This document shows positions 1 through 12,094 of a DNA stretch of 64,000 nucleotides, piece by piece. The translations under genes and the position numbers were made by a program. Source of the DNA: Darksidea phi (taxonomy: Eukaryota > Ascomycota > Dothideomycetes > Pleosporales > Lentitheciaceae). A model generated the notes under the pieces. The model was not told the origin of the DNA. It did no database searches and was given only the letters and a program-made list of their open reading frames with translations. The stretch spans positions 62,001-126,000 of the forward strand of contig JASJFT010000031.1 of NCBI GenBank assembly GCA_030770425.1, written 5' to 3'. Positions within the stretch are counted from its first letter, which is position 1, and the number at the start of each line of letters is the position of its first letter.

Positions 1-3000
1 CTCTCACACATGAGCTGGGTTGTATATTTCAACGCGAATATTATGACTTATCTACACCGTAACGCCACAAGCGCTTTCGTTGTATTAATCAGCATTGGTC
101 CTTGGTGCGTGTGATGATTCAGTTATCGCAACCATCGTCCGACACTGTTGACGAGGTGCCCCAGCAGCGTAGTGTTCTCAGCATATCTACTTGTTCCACC
201 AAGAATTCGCTTCAGCGACGCTGATACCTGTTCCAGTCACCACTACGCCTACAACTTGCGGCTGGCTAGGCTCAATCATCTGCCCTTGATATCGCCTAGA
301 TGTCCTAAATTTCCTTCCAATCCTTCCATAGGCCGCAGTATATGTGACAACAGGAGCAGCTATGTGGGGCCCCATACCAATGAATTGAATTGCCGCCTCT
401 AGCGTGGCAGGTGTCTCTATAAACCATAGCGCGACGGAGCGGCAGAAGAGGCAAAGGATATTGGCGGGAATGAAGACGAGCGGAAGAGCGCATTAGTATA
501 GTGGAGTGGAACAAGCGGCAGGACAACATTTCCGTAGGGGTGCTGAGGGGTTGGATTGAAAGAGACGCGCGTTTCTCCGCCTTTGTGCGACGAGGTGCGT
601 TGTCAGCGGAAAGTTGGAGGAATAAGAAGGCCTGCACTTGAATGGAGACCACGAGAGCAGAAAAAATGATGGTGGGTCTACATGCCGCTGGCAGACATGC
701 CATCGGACAGGTCTTAACTCCTATATACCTAAGGCATTCTGCATGGAATGAAGCCTTATCCATGGGCTTGACTTCTCATCCCCCCCAATCCGTACAACAT
801 CAGACGCAGACGATCCTCGCACGGCAACGGCTGCCACTTACCTGTCAGCCATACTTACGGTGCTTGCACTGCATCGCGCCCTGCCCCGCCCGTCATGAAT
901 CGTTCGTTCAACTCACTCGCCCACCACGGTTTGACGGCCATGCATCCGATCCAGCGAACACGACACGAAAACAGCATATGCGTACTAGGCCCTGCAACGA
1001 TCGAAGCGGAGACGAGCCAATCGGTTGGGGCATGACAACTGCTCTGAGTGACGCGAACAAGACACAACCGAGGGGAAGATTGTGTGTATGGCTGCCTATA
1101 TGGTGTGGGGCATTAGTGTTGGTTAATCAAAGGGAGTGTACTTGCTAGTAACCGGCAGGTTCATGAGGAGATATGCTTAAAGTAGAATATAGAGGTATGC
1201 TAACGCACCTCAAAAGCCAATGTATTCGGTCCAGACAATCTTGCTGAAGTCGCCACTGAAGATGAAATGTCGTACATGCACTCCTTGCGCGCGGTGCGGC
1301 CCATCTCCCGTCTTACCTTCACCCTCGCTTCCAGAAGAGCGCACAGCCAGGGACAACAGTACGCACAGGTATGGCCAGCCTGATAACTGGCATCACAGAC
1401 TGGATAAATTCACCTCTCAGGGATGACCCTTCCATGCATCTTCGTGTATCGATGGATCGTAACGTACCCTCGACTTGTTCAACGCGACCATAAGCGCCAC
1501 AAAGCTTGATCGCAGCACAACAGCTGTCAGTGAGAACCTACCACAGAATGTGCGATGGCGCTTACCCTCGAAGTCCTCCCCAGCGTGGCAACCCTTTGTA
1601 CACGTCTGTCTCATTGTTGTGTGGCCCAGTAACGTCATTCGTGTCGCGTGTTCACAGCGCGAGCCTCTGAATGTGCGTAGGGTGGATACCTTGCCCGTTC
1701 AAGGAAGGGGTCAGGGCAGAGAGGTGTGAACGGGACTGCGGGTGTTCGCTGTCGGCGCGCCGATATGGGGTTTTGGGCCATGTTGCGTGCGATGGAGTCC
1801 AACAACGAAGAGTGACAGGACCGTAGGACTTGCGGAGCGAGCCGGATAGCATGTTAGCGCGATGTGTCCATGTTCATCGTTGGTACCCCCTTCAAGACTT
1901 TAGCGTGTAACGACAATCTCACGCGGTAGCTGCGGAGATTTTGACAAGTTGGTCGTACTGTATGTTGCGCTCCATTGCCTTCTGTGTAGTAGCCCTCGGT
2001 CGACGTGCCGAAGACGCTGTGCGTAGCTGTTAAAACGCTGTGGGAGGACATCGACAGAGTGTGTAAGCGATCGCTTGTACAAGAGAGTTAGCAGATGCAA
2101 GCCAAATGAAAGTCGCTGGGAAGCACCTTCAGCGATGCCAATCCACGAATGACAACCACGCCACGAAGGAGATGGTTCGTGTAGCGTAGGAGGAATGGGA
2201 TGCGTCCGAATATCGGATAGTCGAATCAGCCTGAAGGTTTGCTCTCGAAGGGTAGTGCGCGCGCAAGACACGGTAGTGCGAAGAGACAACTGTGATAGGG
2301 CGTGCGTTCGCGGCCGCGCACTAGGAACGGGTGAGGGGGTACGTTCCTTGAGGATTGGGTATGAAGAGGCTAGTGACAACAAGCACTGTTTTTAGATCAA
2401 GTCGACGACTAAACGATGGCTATAATGTAGATAGCGCGTGTTGGAGTCTTGCGGTGCGTGGCTAGACGCTCTAGTATGATCGTAGATGCGCCACCACGCT
2501 GCCGGTGCGACTTGCACTTGTTCAGTTACTGATCCGCCAGTTGTACTAGTGCCTTGTACTCACCCAGCTGTTCCCACGGCATAATATAGCCGGTATTGCA
2601 AGAGCTACCCTTCATCGTTAAGAGGCGTGGATGTATGGCTGCACTACCAAAACTGTAGCCGAAGAAAACCATAGCCGATTTCCTGATGCTGCGTGCATGT
2701 CTGCAGAATGAGGCTTCGCCGTCGCGGTCCAGATCTTGACAGTAGTGTCGCACAAGCTGTACATGTAGAGCAAGTGCACTTTGTGAAGCCTCGTATTGAC
2801 GCTGTCGTATGTGCCGCTCGAAGTGCCTCCTGTGCAGGTTCAGCTCTTTCTCTGCTCTGAAACATGAGCAATGAGCAACTTTCCAGTGCCCACCACTCCC
2901 TGTCTAGTCTCCACTCCTCTCCTTCTCGAGCGAAGACCTGCCACACCCGGGCTGGCATGCTGCATTGTCTGTGGGTCCTCCACATCGTGATATTCGCCTC

Positions 3001-5747
3001 CAAGTGGACGATCACAAGTGGCGGTGGACTTGTATGACTCTTCCAAGGTTGAATTTACCTGAAGTGTCCGTCTATCCGGCGTGTTGGGTCTGTGTAGCCA
3101 GCGTGGAAGCGGGAGGAATCTGGGAGCAGGCAGAGTTGAAGCGTGCCCAACAATTAGCAGACGTGCCTTACACCGCACACCGATATTCTTTGCATTGCCC
3201 TGGGGCTGGGCTTAAGATGCAGGCGGCCGCTTGTGACCTCTTCGATCTAGCATCCAGCCTGCTGCCCGCCACACTCTTCCCGCCTCATCCCTGCCCCGGT
3301 GGGTAGCTCAGAAGCATGCTCAACCGATTACAGGGGTACATTGGTACATCTCGCTCTTCTCCACTTTGGCGCTGAACCGATGACCTGTGTCTCAAAGATG
3401 CCGCCACGACTTCGACTAATGACGGCCGTTGCCGTGGGCGTGTCGATGCATGCTATCGGTTTTGGTTTCTACCTTGAACGAAGCTCGATGGGATGCGGAT
3501 GTGTTGTCGAATCGCCCACCGCCAGTCGCGCGCAGTGGCAGCGGCTTCTCACATGACGACGCCTACAAGCCCGGGTTTGAGCAATATCGACCCCGCGGTA
3601 AATTCTCTCGCTATCATAGACATCTTAGTGTCCAGGTTCCAGATGATACAGTTCTAGAAGGGTCGTTGGATAACTCATTTGAGCACTGCTCAGGCTGCGT
3701 TCGCGGTCCGCTACGGTAAACACACTGCAGATGCCTTTGACCCACTCCTGCAGCTTGCTCATTTCGTTCTTGACGGCGGTCAGGAGTGAGACAGTAAACA
3801 CCGCTCTTTCGTCCCAGAAACGAATTTCTTTGTTCTGGGCTTCCGGTGAAGCACGGCCCTACGCAAACGCTGGTCGACGGATTATGCAACTGAATAGGCT
3901 TGCGCTGAAAACCGCCATGTCTCACTCATAGCGAGTGAAGTTCGTGTTCGCGGCACAAAAAGCAATCTCCTCACATATTTTCGTTCGCCTGATCAAGAAG
4001 TGGCTCAGTCATGCCAAATAAGCAATCAGGGGGAGGTGAGCCTCGAGTATCCCACCATGATGATCTAGCAAAGCGCCTCACCGACATGGCTGAAAGCCAA
4101 CCAATTTCCTCCTGGTTTTCATAATTGAGTACGCGGTCGAGATGCGCATGGCACAAGGCGAAATGCGACCACGTTTGCCTTTGCGCGTCGGCCAAGCTAG
4201 GTACGTGCGCCTGTGCTCGCGGGTGTCTGCATGTAAACAGCGTACCGATTCGTTCCTTGCACGCCATGCCGAAAAGAAGCATGACAGTTCAAACAGCATT
4301 GGCCAGGCTACATTCTGCTGGTTGGCGAGGCTGCCTGGTGCTAGGTGGTGTTATTGACCGTCGCCTGTAGCGCGGGTAGCAACTGGTCCGATACTAGTCA
4401 CGGCTGGCGCTTGAGCTCCAGGAAGATGTTCGCAACAGGGTCTGTCCATCTTCTAGCAGATAGAATGATAGTCCAATGGAAAGGATTGCCCCATTGCGGC
4501 GATCGTAGCACTGCTTCCCAGCAATTTGAAAGCACGGGCTCGTAGACAGCGTCATCACTACACGCACGACGCTTGCTTCCAAAGCTGCATTTGTTTTTGT
4601 GGAGATAGACTGAATGTTTAGAACAAATGGAGTTTATGAAAGTGACGGTCAACATGCAAGGTTCAAGGCAGGAGGAGCGTTTGACGCGGTGCAACAAATC
4701 CTCGATTGATGGTCCCTCACCATCGCACGCCAGTCGATCCCAGCAGTCTCTTTTGGTAGCAGGCGTTTGGCCCAATCAGTGCACTTGCCATCTCGCGCCC
4801 TGTCAAGCCACGCAGTGTGCGTTCTGAAACCCTGCTGCTCTCTCTTGCACACCGGACACTGTCTGCAGGAGCTTGGACAAGCTTTGGCGACGCACTCTCG
4901 GGTAGGCGTAGCAGCTAGTGGCCTCTGGAGAACAAAAGGTTAGCCCTGCTAAAAGAAATAAGGATAACGCAATGTACCATCGCTAGCCTTCGATCGCTTC
5001 CGCCACCTCTTCCTGTCCCTGCTCCGTTTTAACTCTGCGCGGTTGTCGACGATCTTCCAACGAACTTTCGTATTACAGGTGGCCGAATATTTGAAGCCGG
5101 TAAAGACAGCAATTCATTTGATCGCTTTTTCACTTGACGTGTGCTGACCTGTCATTACCCCACAGTCCCAAGTCACTGGCCGAACTGTCCTCCCACGATA
5201 ACCGAACTGAACAATCCGTTGGACATCAAGCGAGAAGGCATCTTATCGCCACGGGACCCTTCCGTTTGTCGGGCGACCACCTTCAGTCCAGTTCGGCCTC
5301 AGCGCGCATAGGCTGTTTTCACCGCGAGCGGAACTCTCAGACTCTTCAGGCCGACTGTTTATTAGATCTGCCGCCGAACGCAGTATGTACCTCAGGATGG
5401 TGATTTCTTTCAGTCCGCATTAGTGACTAACGATGAGCAGATCTTGTCCCAGGTATTGGTGTTTTTTTGGGCGATATCGCTGGCTCGTATAAGGCTCATC
5501 CCGTCCGCGTGAACAGCCTGCAAACGCACTGCAACTCAGCCTCTTTCCCAGCCCACCACAACTACCAAACCGCCTCTTACACCAAGGAATACAGCCGTTC
5601 CACGGCAGCTAAACCTTGCTTCCCGCGTCCCAGTCCTCCTCTCAAGTCCATCCTTACCGGGTACGCTGCGACAAGGGTCAAAGCACACAGCTTTGAGCCT
5701 CGGTCAACAATCTTCAACAACCCAACCCAATCTACACGCTTCCAGCG
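1..5747. other. Gene-poor flank, no gene recognised
   Basis: No reading frame in these 5.7 kb gives a recognisable protein. The open frames present are short, overlap on both strands and lack conserved motifs. The last few hundred bases before 5748 are pyrimidine- and CAAC-rich, as in a fungal promoter or 5' leader. The stretch may serve as a long upstream region of the APSES regulator, but that is inference from position only. No tRNA, simple repeat or AT-rich RIP block was seen. Confidence 0.5.
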
Positions 5748-7225
5748 ATGAAGATCCAGTCGCTTCTTAATCCTTTCTGCAGCGACCATCGTGGCTATCG
5801 TAGCTCAGAATCTCCACCACCAGCATCTGTACCTCGTCCAGCGGCGCCTTGCACATCCGTACCAAAGCGACAAAAGATACCCAAAGACGCAGCCATCTTC
5901 TCAGAAAGCAGCAAATTAGTTGGCTTCGTCAACTACCCTCCATATGAAGCTGGCGACGACAAGGACCTCGCAGCTCAGCATCGTAGGTTCCAGATCAACC
6001 CAATGGGCGAGATCATGAGGAAGGGTGCCCGACATATCCCGTACAACAGCGACAAGAAAGACTTCATGGAGAAGACTGGAAGGGACGCTTTTGAGAGTAA
6101 GTACCGTCCCTGACCTTTGCTGTTCGCGCTGATAGGTCTGCAGTGTTTCAGTACACATACAAAGTCCCGGGAGAAGACAAGGAATACGTCGTTGTATGGG
6201 ACTACAACGTTGGGCTCGTTCGAATGACCCCATTCTTCAAATCCCTGAAGTACTCCAAGGTTCGCGAAACCATCTATTATGGTGAGAGAGAAATGCTGAC
6301 AACCGTAGACGGTACCAGCCAAAGCTCTCCGAGACAACCCGGGAATGAAGGAGATCAGCTATAGCATAACCGGAGGGGCCCTTGTGTGTCAAGGTTAGTC
6401 ATTCCCAACAGTTAAGGGCTTGGTTCACTGACTGTTCCAGGATACTGGATGCCCTACCAAGCCGCCAAAGCGATAGCGTCGACTTTCTGCTACAACATTC
6501 GATGGGCCCTTACACCTGTCTTCGGCAACGACTTCCCTTCCACCTGTCTGCCTCCAGACAATCCGAAATATGCCAAGTTCCTCATCGACCGCGATATCGT
6601 ACAGGAATGTACCGATGAAACAGACCGATTTCGTGTCGAAGGTGCTTCATACCAGGTCGCTGGCGCGAAGCTATCGACTGAGTCACACACGCCGAGGTTA
6701 CAATATGGTTGTCCGCCTTGGGGCCCGAAAGATACAAAACCGGCGCGTCCTCGGACATCAGAGGAGGAGAGCGGGTACTGCACTGAGTCGGACCACAGTG
6801 ACAGGTTCCTCTTCTCGCCGCAAGTATCACCGCATAGCACAACGTGGACCTCGGTGAACCGGTCTCAGTCCCCAGTATCGCCGGTGGTTTTCAGCTCTCC
6901 AAATTTCAGCTCGCCAAATAGACGCTTGCCTCCACTTCACCAAGTCCTACCGACGTCTGTGCCAAATAGTCACTACAGCGAACCACTTCGAACCAAGCGG
7001 ACTTACTCGAAAGTCACATTCGGTGATAACACCGTCAATGAATTCAATCAACCTGTAACAGGGGGGGCTACGTCTGACATTGACTCAGACGCTGAGATGA
7101 ACGACTGTGGAGACGGCGTTCACAGTATGAAAGAGCTCGATGCGGCCGAGATCATGATGCAGCTCAGTGCGGCCGACAAAACGCTTCCACCAACGAAGCG
7201 GACACGCCGCGGCTTAAGGTATTGA
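5748..7225 (+). CDS. APSES-type transcription factor, Xbp1-like
   Basis: Four exons (5748-6096, 6144-6259, 6309-6393, 6441-7225) give 444 aa. The KilA-N/APSES DNA-binding domain spans about residues 70-230. It shows [19 protein letters not shown], then [37 protein letters not shown] and [18 protein letters not shown], an arrangement typical of Xbp1-like fungal APSES proteins rather than StuA. The C-terminal half is Ser/Pro-rich and low in complexity, with a basic KRTRRGLRY end. Introns are 47-49 bp. The second starts with an unusual GTTCGC donor, chosen because it restores the conserved SK-TVPAK junction; it has a TGCTGAC branch-like site. Family members are nuclear repressors linked to stress, quiescence and development; the role here is inferred. 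The gene ends about 390 bp from the convergent GST gene. Confidence 0.85.
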
Positions 7226-7617
7226 GTGAGACGATCATAAAAGAAAAGGACATGGAAGGAGAAAGAATGGGTCAGGTGGTGTTTTCACGATTCGTCGCGC
7301 GTATCTTTCGACGTGCGCGAAGTCTCTGCTCTTCAATGTGCTCTGCATGTCGGGACTCTCTTCAAGCATTTTGCATCAGAAAAGGCAACTTCTTTCATTG
7401 CATGTCGACCACAGGCGTTTGGTCGACGAAGATGGCGTTTGGATGTCCTATTTCGCGTTAATGTTTGTGATATCCAAGACGATGGACGCGCATTTCAGCC
7501 ACAAGGCTACGTATTACTGAGTAGCATTACGCATGAGTATAGATAGAGATATTGGTGCTTGCATTGGGGGACTTCTGGATTGATAATCGCATCCTCGCTT
7601 TTTCGCTTTTTCGCGGC
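7226..7617. other. Convergent 3' flank, nothing further seen
   Basis: About 390 bp separate the stop of the APSES gene from the stop of the oppositely oriented GST gene. It is presumably shared 3' UTR/terminator space. No conserved element was recognised. Confidence 0.5.
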
Positions 7618-8550
7618 TTACTTGCTCTCAGCCCGCAGTTTCTCAAACCTTTTCTTTGCTAGGGGGATCAGTGCTTCCGCGTTCCAGATATAGAGCACGC
7701 TCTCATTCTTGATGACTTCAGCAGCCCACTTGGAGAAGTTTGGAAGATCATTGAGGCCGGCGAGGAGAGATTCGGGAAGAATGCCATGCTTCGCAAAGGC
7801 GAAGAGGCGCAAGATAAACGGGGCGACGATGGCCTGTCTTATCAGCTCATTAATTCCGATGATGGCACTCTGTGCCTACCTCTGCGAACGTGATCTTCTC
7901 GCTTCCCCCGAAAAATGGTTTCGCATCCTTCAACAGCGGCTCGATCTCTTTCTTCACTACCGCCACAAGATCCTTGATCAGCTGATCTCTCTCTTCGCCG
8001 TCTTTCCTGGCAATTTGGTACCAATAACTGTTCGCCTTGGTGTTCCAGGTGTCGATGAAGAAGTTAATGCGAGCGCGCTTCAGAGCCGCATCGACACTGC
8101 CTGTAGCGGGGAGAAGATGCGACGGATACACATCGACGAGAAATTGAGAGACAATGGCAGACTCGGTGAGAATCTCACCATTAAAGTTGATGGAGGGAAC
8201 GAGACCGCGCTGTAGGGTGGTTTGTCAGCGAGATTTGAGCGCGCAGATGAGTGTTTCAGTCAGAGCAGGGAGAAGGAAACGATTGCTGGAGGATGCGGAT
8301 GCAATCCATAGTGTACCAGATGCACCAAAGAGTTGCATGATATTAAAGATGCGGGACTTAACAGCGGTGTACCTGCACATACCGGATTGATCTCAAGATA
8401 CCATGGCTCCCTCGGCTTTTCGAGATCAATAAAGACCTCCTCGTACTTCAGGCCCAACTCCTTCAGCACAATGTGCGCACGATGCGCATAGGGGCACTGA
8501 TGACTCGTATAGATGGTGATCTTGGGCTCGTCACCGTTAATAGCAGCCAT
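7618..8550 (-). CDS. Glutathione S-transferase, omega-like
   Basis: Three exons on the minus strand (8550-8383, 8209-7880, 7833-7618) encode 237 aa, normal for a cytosolic GST. The N-terminal thioredoxin-fold domain starts ITIYTSHQCPYAHRAHI. The CPYA motif puts a cysteine in the active site, as in omega-class enzymes, which catalyse thiol transfer and dehydroascorbate-type reductions rather than classical conjugation. The glutathione-binding segment follows as NPRGLVPSINFNGEILTES with the usual E-S pair. The alpha-helical C-terminal domain runs from about residue 90 and ends LAGLNDLPNFSKWAAEV. The first intron (173 bp) is long for this genome; it was accepted because removing it joins NP to RGLVPSI, the family consensus. 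Likely role: redox or detoxification in the cytosol, inferred from family. Confidence 0.87.
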
Positions 8551-9206
8551 GTTGAAAACGACGAGATGTAGTAACACGCGGGTCTGTGGCCAAGGCGGGG
8601 ATGTTAGCAATGACTAGTTGTGCACGATGAATGATGAATGACGAGAAGGTTGAAGAAGCCAAAACTAGTGCTTCATGATGCCGGGGATTAGTGCAACAAT
8701 TCGCACACCTTTGTATGTGAAGGTATCGTAGAGGAGGCTATGATTAGAAATCCATTGTCCCTCCGCGAAAGGCCGAAAGGCCGAATCCAGTAACACCAAC
8801 ACTTGAATTAGGTGCGCCGCATTTTTGGAGGTATGTTTTCGCGCTTATTAGAGCATGTGTTTCCCCGCACAAGTTTCGGAGGAGCAAAGAGTGGTGTCGG
8901 ACAAAGACCGACGATATCGGGCCGTGTATATATTATTATGGCCGAATATTTTGACCCGATGAATGCGAAGCATAATTGACCCGAATGTATTGAACAGTGA
9001 TAATAAACTCGACAGTGGGTATATCCGTGTGAACGCCATGTGATGCTTGGCCCGCTTTTCGTCCAGAATTTGCGATAGCCTCGACGAGGACGAAGCCCCC
9101 TCGACTGCAGGGAATGATCTGACCTCATGTAGGATACAGAAATGTCAGCTGCTTTGCTTGAGCCCCGCAAATAGCTGTCCTGTTCGCATATCCTACCCAC
9201 AGTGGA
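8551..9206. other. Intergenic, nothing recognised
   Basis: Promoter side of the GST gene and 3' side of the Snu23 gene. No coding motif or repeat was recognised. Confidence 0.4.
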
Positions 9207-9870
9207 TTACCACTCCTCCTGCTGTTTCTTAGACCTCCGTTTCTCGTTCCGCTTCCTGCGTTTCTCTTCCCGTTCCTTCTCCTCTTGTTCTCTCCGTTCC
9301 TCTAGTCGCTTGTCCAGATCCAATGCCTCCACCTTTGCTGCTTCTTTTCTTTTCCTGCTTAGGTAGCGGAGCCTGTCTTGCACGTCCTCTAGCGTCGCGC
9401 GTTTCACTTCACCAGACAGCCCGCTCCTCATCTGATGCGATTTTAAGTTGATATGCTCAATCCACTCGATGTTGTTCTGAAAAGTGTTAGATTTTACTCT
9501 TTGAAATGAATTAGGATGGACAAACCGAAAAAGCTAACTCGCAAACATCACACCATATTCCTAGAGACTTGTTCTTTTTCCCAACTCCTGAGCCAGCTGC
9601 AATGAGAGTAGTCTTTCCAATCATGCTAGTAGGGTCAAAGCGAGTACTACGCGCTGTTGTCTCCTTTAGGTCTTCCGGGGTGCTCGCGCGTGGTCGATGG
9701 TATGTCTTCCCCTCCAGTTTGGCCTGATATCTTGCAGCTCCTTCTTCCTTTTCTCTTCGAGCCCTCTCTTCCGCCCGCCGTGCATACTCTTCGCGGTCAT
9801 ATGTCTTACGGAAGTCTGTATCGCCACCGCCAGGCTTCGCACCATATGCGCCAGCCTTCTTATCTGCCAT
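9207..9870 (-). CDS. snu23: Snu23/ZMAT2-like U4/U6.U5 tri-snRNP zinc-finger protein
   Basis: Two exons (9870-9526 and 9476-9207) joined over a 49-bp intron give 204 aa, close to the family size. The start MADKKAGAYG is followed by DFRKTYDREEYARRAEERAR, a hallmark of Snu23/ZMAT2. Then come RFDPTSMIGKTTLIAAGSG and a matrin-type C2H2 zinc finger (about residues 106-130: CDVCELAFS then EWIEHINLKSH). The C-terminus is a highly charged Lys/Arg/Glu helix ending KKQQEEW. The intron lies inside the zinc finger, and phase 0 on both sides supports it. The yeast and human proteins join the tri-snRNP during spliceosome B-complex activation; nuclear splicing function here is by homology. Confidence 0.9.
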
Positions 9871-11351
9871 GTTGCGATCGCGGGTTGTGGTAAAATAGAG
9901 CGGGGAGTCTGCAAGGTATGGTGCGCTGATGAGGAGGGATGAGGCCTTCGGCGATTCTACGGGAATTATAGGAGTCGACTGCGGTATGAGGTGGTGGTAC
10001 TATGGTCGTGGCGCCGTTGTGGTGGTTATGGACAGGGTCGAGTAGAGCTACCGGAACTTTTACGAACCTCGGAATTGCCAAGACGCTACTCATGCTAACC
10101 CATTTAGGCGCTTTCCATCACTGTCAATCATTGTTTGCAAGCTCATTTAGATATCCAAGTAAAAACAAATTGAGCAACACTCGAGACCGCATTTGCGATA
10201 CTAGCCGCTTGTCACCCAACATCTAGGTTAGTACCCAGCCAGCTATACAAGGCTGAGGCAGTGAGTCATCTCCACTGCATCCTATTGAAGTATTCACGCA
10301 TCAATGTCCTATACTGAGGCGCCATGCGGCTAGAGACAAAGGTAAGGATTAAATAGCGAGCCATGTGTTTCGTGCGGATCTTACAGAAGAGACTCCTAGT
10401 GTGCAAATCCAAACAAATACAGTAAGCCAAACCCCAAGCTGAAAAAGTAGCATCGACCGAAATGCCTACGATCTACATCGACAAGTACAGCACGCGATGC
10501 AACAAGCAGAATATGAAGCAACAAGACGAAGGGAAGGTAGAACACGCTGTTAACGGGGTTGACAAGACCCTCTCAAAGCTCGAAACGGCTTCGGGGCGGT
10601 CCAAAAGTCTCATTGCGAATAGTCAGTACATCGTACCTGAGAGCAGGTGCAAAAACGGTACAGACGGTGTGAAAGCAGCGACGGAACCAGCCTTCATAGC
10701 ATTCTTGAGGGCTTTGGAGAGCCGTACAGCAGGGAATGGCAAGAGAGGAAGTTGAAGGTGAGGAGAGAAGACTACGTAGATACTGTACGTTTGCAACGCG
10801 CTGAGGTGTGAAATTGCGACTATATCACGATGAATTGCATAAGCCGGTGCCTGGAGATGAAGAAACTGTCGGAGTGCTCTCGACCCGAGACTGGGTCGAT
10901 TAAAGTCACCTTAGACGGCGTGTTTGGATTCACCATTGAACAATTCTGCTATGGGCGAGCGTGTTGCCGAGTTCCGAGAGGATCAATGCATACCCAAAAG
11001 ACGTCTTGTGCGATGTTTGATTGAAGCTAGTATTTCAATTTCAGCGTGACAGCGGATGCTTATGAGAAAATTCGCTCGTAAAGGCAACCCGAGAACTCCT
11101 GTCGCTATGCTCAACATGTCATGAACATGCCATGTTTCATGACGACCACCAATGACCGTGCAAGTATAGATCCAGCTTGCAGTGACTGACCATGTGTAAC
11201 GCCGGTGATATGCTGTCGTTGAAGTCGTGCAATCAAAATTGATTGGTATAGGCCGAGCAAATGAAAGAAATAGCACATGTCTGGTGTCGTAGCCGCACTC
11301 AAAGCTATCCACATGACCGTTTCGTCCTGAGAAATGTCGTAAGAAAGCGGC
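9871..11351. other. Intergenic, no firm gene
   Basis: 1.5 kb without a recognised gene. An ATG frame at 10462-10755 (97 aa, starting MPTIYIDKYS) has a reasonable AccgaaATG context but no recognisable family and no intron support. It is left as an uncalled possibility. Confidence 0.4.
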
Positions 11352-12094
11352 TTAGAAAGGAAATGGCGGGCGAGGGTATCCGCCCCCAATTGGCGGGGTC
11401 GGAACTGGTGGCGGTCCTTGGGCACGCATCATTCGTCCGACGACCGTTTGCATCGGCTCGTCTCTTAACCTTCCTCGATCCGGTGGTGCCAGAGACGAAT
11501 CTCTCCTCTTCTTTTTTTTCTCTTTGCCTAGCCTTGAGTGCGCCATGAAGCCGGTATCGGCATAACCCGCAGCAGCGAACGGCGGCTCCACCACCCTAGG
11601 TGACCTCTCGCTAGGTAATCGCAGCTCCACCAGACTGTAGAAGTAGTCCAGCACTTCTGGATAGCGAAGGACCGATGCGCGCCAGTCGGCATCGATACCC
11701 CGTTTCAACTCGGCGTGCGCTTCGGCGATCTGTCGCTGCAGATTGTCGATGTACATTGGGTGTATCGGCGGATGGCCCGAGTACTGCATGTAGATGCTGT
11801 AGTTGGGGAGCGAGGCGAGGTAGGCTGAGTGTGCGGCCTTACGGGTCGACGTGAGCCGTTCGAACTGGTTCAAGATGTGCTGGCGCGAGTGGGCAATGAC
11901 CCAGTCACTGTGTACAATCAGTCTCCATGTATATCGGATGAGAGATGGGGGAATGCACACCGTAGCTCGGTCAGCTTCTCATCCATCGCGCGCTGCTCGG
12001 CTTGCTTGACGGCAATCTGCAGCCGCTCCGACTCGCAGGGACATTCCGGATACGCAGGCGCATTGCAAATGGCACAATTCGGAGCCGCATCCAT
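11352..12094 (-). CDS. Conserved hypothetical protein, Cys-rich N-terminus
   Basis: Two exons (12094-11961, 11907-11352; 53-bp intron) give 229 aa. I do not recognise a characterised family. The N-terminus carries CAIC, then ECPCESE, a small cysteine cluster that could bind zinc. It is followed by a helical charged stretch (QIAVKQAEQRAMDEKLTEL) and a conserved-looking core RDWVIAHSRQHILNQFERL ... YSIYMQYSGHPPIHP. The tail contains a KEKKKKRR basic patch (possible nuclear signal) and a Pro/Gly-rich end PTPPIGGGYPRPPFPF. The intron joins coding phase 2 cleanly, and without it the cysteine motif and the core are in different frames. Composition suggests a real, widely kept ascomycete gene of unknown role. 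Confidence 0.7.

Noticed and set aside
3300..3345. GGGTAGCTCAG, resembling a tRNA A box
   Set aside because: No matching B box or acceptor stem follows.
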